Source of the DNA: Capitulum mitella
Lineage: Eukaryota > Arthropoda > Thecostraca > Pollicipedomorpha > Pollicipedidae
Assembly (NCBI GenBank): GCA_030062745.1
Contig: CP099841.1
Span: 10,231,501 to 10,295,500 of the forward strand
Direction: 5' to 3'
Length of the DNA stretch: 64,000 bases
Below the pieces are notes generated by a model that made no database searches, was not told the DNA's origin, and saw only the letters and a list, made by a program, of their open reading frames with translations. Within the stretch, counting starts at the first letter, position 1; each line of letters opens with the position of its first letter. Position numbers and translations under genes: made by a program. Positions 57,601 through 64,000 of the stretch are shown in pieces.

Positions 57601-59469
57601 CACTCAGCCGTCATTGCTCGGATCGAATGTTTAGATCCAATCAGGTGAAAATCTACATGTTTGGAAGGGACTGCAGGTCGGATACGGCCTGGTCAGTCTC
57701 CGCGACGCCTTCGAAGCCCTCCGTCAGAACATGTCACGTGATCAAGACTCGCTCCCTCCTCATAGCCTTTACCCAGTGCCCCATTCACAACGCAACTGAT
57801 CCTATCAGTTTGACAACCGAGAGGGTAAGCCGCAATGGCGGAACTAGGAAGCCTGCCCCTCGTCCCCGCCTACCGGAGGTAAGTACGGTTTTCCGTGTTT
57901 TCAGCCACGAAACCAAAATATGGAACACAGGTTTCAAATTATTACGGTTACTCCTGCGTCGCGGCAGATAGCTGCTCAAATTACATTACATTAGCAACAT
58001 AAACACCAGAACTGCGGCCGGTTTACCACAAGAACCCTGATACCCACCATGAATTTTATGGGGACCTGGCATACGTACCCGGAGCGAGTAAGGGTCGTCT
58101 GAGACATCCACGCGGGCGCAGACTGGACTTACTCCCAGCCCGATGGCGGAGGCAGCGAACTGAAAACACACCATGTTGTTCAATGTTCATCTACCGATAT
58201 CTGAAACTGCCGGCTACCTTTAATCTGCGCGATACGGCAGAATGGTATACGCTCCCGAGTTCAGCACACTGCATTTAGACCACGTATTTCCACGATCCAC
58301 AAAAATTAAACATCTAAATGAGCATCTGAATTAATGAACATCTGAATGCGTTTTGAACGGATTGGCGGGAAAGCACAGGCAACAATTCGCATAGCAAATA
58401 ATATCGAAACGACCGTCCTCCTCAAAAACGATGGGCTGTTTACGTCCTCGAACAGCTCTCACCTCCCAGGTCATGTAGCTGCAGAGCAGGACTTGCACTG
58501 CGTTATACACGGCCATCGGGTACTTGACGTCGACGGGCGTGCGGTTCTTGAGCAGGCGTTGGCCAAACATCACCATGACCGCGTAGACGCAGAGGATGCC
58601 TGCTGTCGCGACGCCGCCCCACGGGCCCATCAGGGGCCAGTCTCTGACCCGCGGGTCTACCGGCAATAGAGACAATCAGAAACATTGCCCCCCCCCTTCC
58701 CACCGACTCATCAGAAGCCAGTCTCTGATCCGCGGGTCTACCGGCGATAGGGACAATCAGTCACATCGTCCCACGGACCCAACATGGGCGAGTCCCTAAC
58801 CCGTGGGCTTACCGGCGACATGGACAGTCAGTTAGGCTGCACCACAGACCCATAAATGTTCCTCCCAACCCCACGTAAGTCACCCTGCCGCACGGATCGC
58901 GTCAGTCCAGTGCTGTCAGTGGACGCAAGCTTCCAAGATGTTCAGTGGTTCGTCCTTGCCCAGCTAAAGGCTTAACCCAGTAAGGGAGAGTCGCCACCCA
59001 GTTCCTGTTGGTGGTTTTCGTTACTCTGCCGTTTCGTCTGGGACGACTCGGGCGGCATGTTTCGCCACGAAGACGAACAGCGATTGGCGAGAGTTGGTCT
59101 TGTCGGGTTACGGAACCACAGAAAAGCCGGAAAAGCAACGCCTGGAATAACGATGAGAATATGAAACTTCAAAATATTTAGGCTTATTGCAACTGGCATG
59201 CTTCTTCGCTCAATTTGTTAACTTCCATTGCTTTCCCTCGTCCCCGTCCCGGAACAAAAACGAGTGAGTTCCGTCACAAAAAAATTATCCAGGGCGCGAA
59301 GCAGATAACTATCTTCAGTTATCTTTAATCAGTATATGTCTCGGTAGCCCAACTCGTCCGGGTGGCCCTAGCACTGATCAACTTTTCCGTATTTCCTTCA
59401 TCGTGAGCTCAACACACCTCTCCTCCACATCAGCGCCTGGTAGAAGTCGGAAGCTCGGTCCAGCAGCAT
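51675..59469 (-). CDS. Elovl: ELOVL very-long-chain fatty acid elongase (7 exons, one-base frame disturbance in exon 6)
   Basis: Exons, 5' to 3' on the minus strand: 59469-59418, 58656-58463, 58159-58079, 53765-53594, 52972-52845, 52443-52302 and 51794-51675. All introns are GT-AG with agreeing phases; the product is about 295 residues. The N-terminus reads MLLDRASDFYQALMWRRD, then PRVRDWPLM. Family boxes follow: KILDMADT, the catalytic HVFHH (residues 144-148), NSLVHVLMYAYY, LLQMVQF, and NFYVK/TYAKTYR at the last junction. It is a multi-pass ER protein that condenses malonyl-CoA with an acyl-CoA in chain elongation. The tail HPDAADAR lacks a dilysine signal. In exon 6 one surplus base between about 52324 and 52345 shifts the frame before FFINFYVK, while exon 7 fits only the shifted frame. 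This is either a sequence error or a disabling mutation. Intron 2 holds extra copies of the exon 2 acceptor. Confidence 0.92.
54000..58078. other. Third ELOVL intron, largely featureless
   Basis: The 4.3-kb intron contains several open frames but no recognisable domain. A C-rich tract at 55371-55425 is its only striking feature. Confidence 0.4.
55371..55425. repeat. C-rich tract (G-rich on the transcribed ELOVL RNA)
   Basis: Runs of 13 and 12 C separated by short A/T-containing spacers. In the ELOVL pre-mRNA (minus strand) this reads as several long G runs that could form a G-quadruplex. Confidence 0.8.
58628..58835 (-). repeat. Three tandem copies of the ELOVL intron/exon boundary
   Basis: The functional exon 2 start (58628-58679) is repeated at about 58707-58758 and 58779-58830, spaced 80 and 71 bp. 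All contain 'CCGGTAG/CCGGTAAG' followed by CCNCGG. The first extra copy keeps the AG acceptor and an open frame for a PRIRDW-like peptide. That frame ends at the TAG of the real acceptor. The second extra copy encodes a PRVRDSP-like version. Confidence 0.85.
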
Positions 59470-60430
59470 TGTTCCGTCCTGAACGGCGGGCCGACGTCAG
59501 CAGACTTCGGAGCTGAAATCAGGCAAACCTGAACAGAATGCACCGCAAAGCCGCGATGTTTCGGCAATACTCGGGTCTCCGAGGACCGAGTTTTTCAAAC
59601 GATGACAGACGCTGTTCACTCCATTAGAACATCATCTAGCAGAGTCAAGCGGCAAACGCCGACCAAGCATTTGTTGGTCGTGATAAGCATACGTATGAAT
59701 TATATTACTGGGCGGACAGTAATATAATTCATCGTACTTTAATCGCGAACATCACGAGCTCCAGCCGTCCTCAACATCCTCTCCGGAGCAAGAAAGCCAC
59801 CGCACCTCCGCCATTCCACTTTGGCGGCCATTGAATCGTTGCTGGAGATGTTTGTGTGCGTGGACTTTGCTTTTGCTTCGATCTGGCTGGACACACGCGT
59901 GTCGCACATCCAATGTCCACGATGGCCGGGATGCCTCGAAAAACGCACGAAAAAGATCATAGGCAAATATTCCCGAATGTCACTACCGCAGTATCCAGCA
60001 CCCACATTATGTCAGCGAGATAGTCATCTAAGACCCGCGGCGAATGAGTGTGACTTAACTTTTGTTGAGATGGACCGTAGTATTTAACCCGGCATTGACT
60101 GAGAGGGACAAATATTGTCCCGGGTGACATCTCTTGATATCTCAGAAATGAAGGAAGGTACAAACTAAAACTTTCAGTACTTTTTCTTAAGCGGCAAATC
60201 TGCAAGTTAGGTACAGAAGCTGGTATGAAAATCACTGTTTCTCATCCAAATGACGCCGTGAAGACCACCATGATTATGATTTTCTTCACTTCGTTCGAAT
60301 TCGCCTGATCTTTGCTTGCACAAACGAGCTGGTATGCTGGTAGGTTGCGATGTGTGTCAAATCGATTATGTCAAATCAAATCATGTCAAATCAGGTCAAA
60401 TGAAATTGATTTGATCATGTCAAAAGAGGT
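59470..60430. other. Upstream region of the ELOVL gene
   Basis: Holds the presumed promoter and 5' untranslated region of the minus-strand ELOVL gene; no clear core promoter could be assigned. 60353-60425 has short 'atgtcaaatca' repeats. Confidence 0.4.
59695..59732. repeat. Perfect 16-bp inverted repeat with 6-nt loop
   Basis: ATGAATTATATTACTG and its exact complement flank GGCGGA, about 225 bp upstream of the ELOVL start codon. It may be the relic of a very short element or a cruciform. Confidence 0.8.
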
Positions 60431-60433
60431 AAA

Positions 60434-60454
60434 TATATTACCGATATATATATA

Positions 60455-60510
<56 letters not shown>

Positions 60511-60598
60511 TAAAATATATATTTATATATATATCAGTAGAAAGGACCGCATATATAAAATATATATATATATATATATATATCACTAGAAAGGACCG
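60434..60598. repeat. (TA)n microsatellite cluster
   Basis: Two TA tracts (about 60437-60508 and 60554-60583) with the 20-bp phrase 'tagaaaggaccgcatat' repeated after each. Confidence 0.9.
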
Positions 60599-61439
60599 CA
60601 TATCTTGCACTAGCTGGTTTCTTAATGCATCGTTCACATTCTCAGACCTTTCTTTCAGCAAATCCGTCTAGACTGCATATCAGATGCACAAAATTATTTA
60701 TTTGTTACTTCCTAACGTTTCGAGACACTCATATCTTACCTCAAGATTGGTGAAACCTGGCGCAAGTAACCATTTAAAAATTATTCGCGTTGCATCAGGT
60801 TTACATATAACATAAACCACTGTAAATACCTAAATAAGTAAATGGATAAAAAGACTAATCGAGACGTTGGATTCTAAAGTGCTAACGTTTTGTTCCCAGT
60901 AACTCTAGGGTGATAGAAGAATTAAGCTGTTTGTTTAGAGCTGGCAAATTTTCATGAATATGTACAATTTCCCTTGTCTGAAGTCGTCTCACGTCATGAC
61001 ATGTTCGTAACATGGTCGCACTGTCCGTCAGCTGTTGTCACGTTATGGTCTCGTCATGTTCTTGTCTCATGTGCTGTAGTGGCACGCCGTCACGTAGATA
61101 CGCAGTGAGTCGTCTCAAGAGCGTCGTTGTAACAGCTATGTACCGCACTGGGTTTGCAGTAGTTTTGCACAGGTTTGCAACTTTCATATTCATAAGTGGA
61201 TTGGTACATTACATTGGCGGTTTTTTTTTAAGTTTGTCCGGTCGTGTATGGTTGTTTTTGACAAGGAAATCTGAAATCTTCCTCTCTTACATAATCAATG
61301 TTCAGCTGTAGTTTTCCGTCCTGTTTTGGCTGAATATACCTGGGCATGATTTCCCTTGTCGCCTTTTCTCTTGTTTATAGGAGGATGCCATTTAGTTTCG
61401 TTAGAAAAGTGTAATCTGGGTTGATTAGTCATTCTGTGT

Positions 61440-62069
61440 CAGCTCAGTAAAGTACTTATCCATTTGCCCTTGTAGTATCGTTTCAATGCCTGTATTAAAG
61501 AAGCTGTTGTTTAAAAGAATTTGCGAGTTGAAGTGCACGCACGTGTCACAGAAGCCCGAGTGATGCTGCTCTTATAATGAACAGGACACTTCCTGACTGC
61601 ATTTGAGCACCGTCCGTTGTCTGTCGTCTTTCAGTGAACCGTTGTCTCAAAATTTTGTCCGTGTCCGTTAACAGAGATGCTATAGAAAGAAACGACATTG
61701 CCCACACTTAACACATACGTAAATTTTAAGCTCGATTCGTCTCGGAATGTTTGCCTCAGTCGTTGCAGGTGGTCCGCGCCGTTTACGTCAACAAAAACGT
61801 CATCAGCGTATCTTAAGTACATATAAGGTCTAAGCTTGTTGTTCTTTAGTATTTCCTCTTCCATATGTCCCATGAAGAAATTTGCAAAGAGGGGCTCGAG
61901 AGCAGAGCCGATTGGAATTCCATCTTATTTGGCAGTAGAGCTGCCCATGTGGCTCACGGAATGACACTTTCTTTGTGCATGAACCTAGAAGATGCTTTAG
62001 GAGAAGCTCGAGAGTTTTGGGGGTGGGAGGCATTTCAGTGGACACAGTTGGAATAACGGAGACAGACAC
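61440..62069 (-). pseudogene. Penelope-like element reverse transcriptase remnant
   Basis: Minus-strand pieces in three adjoining frames match Penelope-like RT in order. 'SFREPHGQLYCQI' corresponds to the F-x-FNG-x-x-Y-x-Q block. DGIPIGSALEPLFANFFMGH is RT motif B. 'RPYMYLRYADDVFVDV' is motif C with an intact YADD. 'LKFTY' follows, then H-stop-KTTDNGRCSN..CPVHYKSSITRAS for the K-P-T-D..CP-x-x-YK block. A frameshift near 61940 and an in-frame stop near 61631 show it is dead. No GIY-YIG nuclease could be placed with confidence downstream. Confidence 0.8.
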
Positions 62070-62708
62070 AGGTGGACACAGTTCAGAATAACGGAGACAA
62101 TGCGGCTGATAGGGCCGTCGTTTAATAGATGTGTGTGATTAGGGGTTAAGGGCTCTTTGACTGCTAGGTCACATGGCGCCCACAACTAATCGCGCTTTAC
62201 AAACGTCTTAACATATCAGCTGGAGTCCCCAGTTCACTGCACACGACTAGGATGGGCAGCAAGGACCAGTTTGCCGTGTATATGGCGGAGAAACCAGTAA
62301 CACCGAGGAATTGGCAAATCTGGCCCGAGACAACAAAGGCAAATTCACCACCAAGTACATGTCCAACGGTTAAATTCGTGTCACTCGATTACAGGTGACG
62401 AGACCGCTCACGCCCCAGACCTCGGCAGGAGACCAGCACGAGATGGACGGTTAGTGTATCTCCACTATGCAGGTGCAACGGCCTCGCGTCCCCGCAGAAC
62501 AAGTAGCCATGTGTGGCAGATGTGTGTCCTATAAGCAAACGACATAGCGTAAGCTCCTCTCGTTTAGAGTCACGAGCAAATGATGTCCATTTACGACTCG
62601 GGGCTTAATAGCTCGGAGCTTGTTGGAGGCATGTTGGAAAAAAGTTTTCGACATCTTATGAAACCAGGTTGACAATGTCGTCTTGGGGCATATGATGCGA
62701 GTAGGGCA
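62070..62708. other. No gene recognised
   Basis: Sequence between the Penelope-like remnant and the last family A copy; no terminus or exon seen. Confidence 0.35.
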
Positions 62709-62712
62709 TTAA

Positions 62713-63902
62713 CCCTATTTCCGGAGGGCTAATCGGAATACATGATTCCCGGCGGATTCGCCCCCTCCCCCCCGAGATCTCAAAAACTACACATCCGATT
62801 TCATCGCAACAAACGGCAATCAATTTGCCATAACGTAAACTACATTTTCATAGAAAGAAGTTTTTAAAATTTCGAAAAGGGGTGGACACAGGGGCAAAAA
62901 AGCTAAAATGGGGGATATTTTTGGACTTGCTATAGCTCTTGTTTATGCACCGATTTTGATGAAGTTGGCATGATTCAAAAGATTATGGATTGGACTTTTA
63001 CCATAGGTCTATATATTTGAAATTTTGAGAAAATTCATAGGCGTTCATAGGGTTTCAAAAACAGGAGGACTAGTTTTTAAAAAGCTGAATTTAAAAAAAA
63101 GTTAAAAACACGTTTTTTAGCTTCTAATAGTCATGTTATGCTGGAAAACTACAAATGTTTATATAATGTTAGCATAGGCGGTACCAGGGACATGAAAAGC
63201 AGGGATTTTCATGGTCACATGTCCTTCAGGTCATCGTACGAGCCTATGACCTTAAGTGACCTCCAGTAACCTTAGAGTCACTTGGAATGACCTTGTGTGC
63301 ATTTTATATTATTTTAAAACGTTTCCAACCATTTGAATTTACTCTATTTCAAAAATTTCATTTTACGGCTGTTGCGATATAGGGCACGCGCAATGACATT
63401 TTAGATCATAGCTCCGTGACCTGACCTGATATCAGTCTGAAACTTGGTACACAAGTAGAGGGCACCATTCTACGTCATATGTGTTCCGGGTTTGGCATTT
63501 GAAGAAGATGGCACCAAAATTATTACTATAAAACCAGATTTTGACATTTGACCTTGACCTGACCTTTTTAAAGTGACCTCAGACAGACAAAATTGCATGT
63601 TTTATGTGCCCGGATATTTACCCATACGTCATGGAAAAGTTTTGAGTTCTATTTTAAAAACGCCATTTTTGGCAGACACTTCCCTTTTATCCTGAACAGG
63701 GCCAAAAGTGGCCTGAGGTGCCTCCCAAAAACGTTACCTGGTTCCACCCCTGAGAAAAAAGAATTACGAAATTTTGTAAAAACACTTAGAAGGAGTAGCT
63801 AGGAAGAGTGACCAAGTTTCGTGAAGCTGCGTCAAACGTCCTCGAATTGGCAAGCAAAAAACCAGAAGGGGGAGGAGTCGGTTCCCCCTGCCGAGAATAG
63901 GG
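62713..63902 (+). mobile_element. Family A TTAA element, copy A6
   Basis: The 1190-bp copy starts CCCTATTTCCGGAGGG after TTAA (62709-62712) and ends GCCGAGAATAGGG before CTAA. It aligns along its length with the other family A copies and keeps the TGACCTTGACCTGACCT run near 63549-63566. Confidence 0.85.
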
Positions 63903-64000
63903 CTAAGACGCTTTGATAGTTTGTAGGTAGGGGATAAACTTTTCGAGTTTTAACTTTTGTATAAGCATAACCCAGCGAATAGTCACATTTTTCTTGCAGT

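Noticed and set aside
1-64000. tRNA and rRNA genes
   Set aside because: I looked for T-loop-like and rRNA-like sequences and saw none I could support.

Overview
The window is animal nuclear DNA: spliced genes with GT-AG introns, very long introns, microsatellites and many nested transposable elements. One gene resembles the juvenile-hormone-binding/takeout family, another is a metazoan ELOVL, and the DNA transposons include a pogo/Tigger element, Tc1/mariner remains and a Penelope-like fragment. This points to an arthropod, perhaps a crustacean; the species cannot be fixed from the sequence. Exons and a few CpG-rich islands are GC-rich in a more AT-rich background.

Three multi-exon genes can be assembled by splice phase. 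(1) On the plus strand, 20.5-38.9 kb, a secreted JHBP/takeout-like protein; five exons were found and the signal-peptide exon was not. (2) On the plus strand, 47.5-50.4 kb, a complete six-exon 2-oxoglutarate/Fe(II) dioxygenase of the isopenicillin-N-synthase-like type, 333 residues, with H209, D211, H266 and R275-x-S277. (3) On the minus strand, 59.5-51.7 kb, a seven-exon ELOVL fatty-acid elongase, about 295 residues, with an HVFHH box and a one-base frame disturbance in exon 6. Genes 2 and 3 are convergent.

Most of the remainder is repeats. A TTAA-flanked piggyBac-like non-autonomous family (family A, about 1.2 kb, ends CCCTATTCCCGG) has six copies, two of them head-to-tail and sharing one TTAA. 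A second TTAA family (family B) has one full and two truncated copies. An element with hAT features (8475-9847, perfect 8-bp duplication) is filled with degenerate 20-21 bp units; similar arrays occur near 11.4, 14.5-15.0 and 44-46 kb. A 2.9-kb pogo/Tigger transposon (17480-20372) lies inside another inverted-repeat element. A 1.29-kb near-perfect palindrome occupies 21445-22729. Nested insertions with visible empty-site paralogues allow target duplications to be read directly.

The left 15 kb holds no gene I can recognise. The most unusual signals are: TTAA elements carrying dense AGGTCA nuclear-receptor half-sites; tandem duplications across an intron/exon boundary in two neighbouring genes; 36-bp subterminal palindromes in the Tigger element; and the recurring 21-bp arrays.
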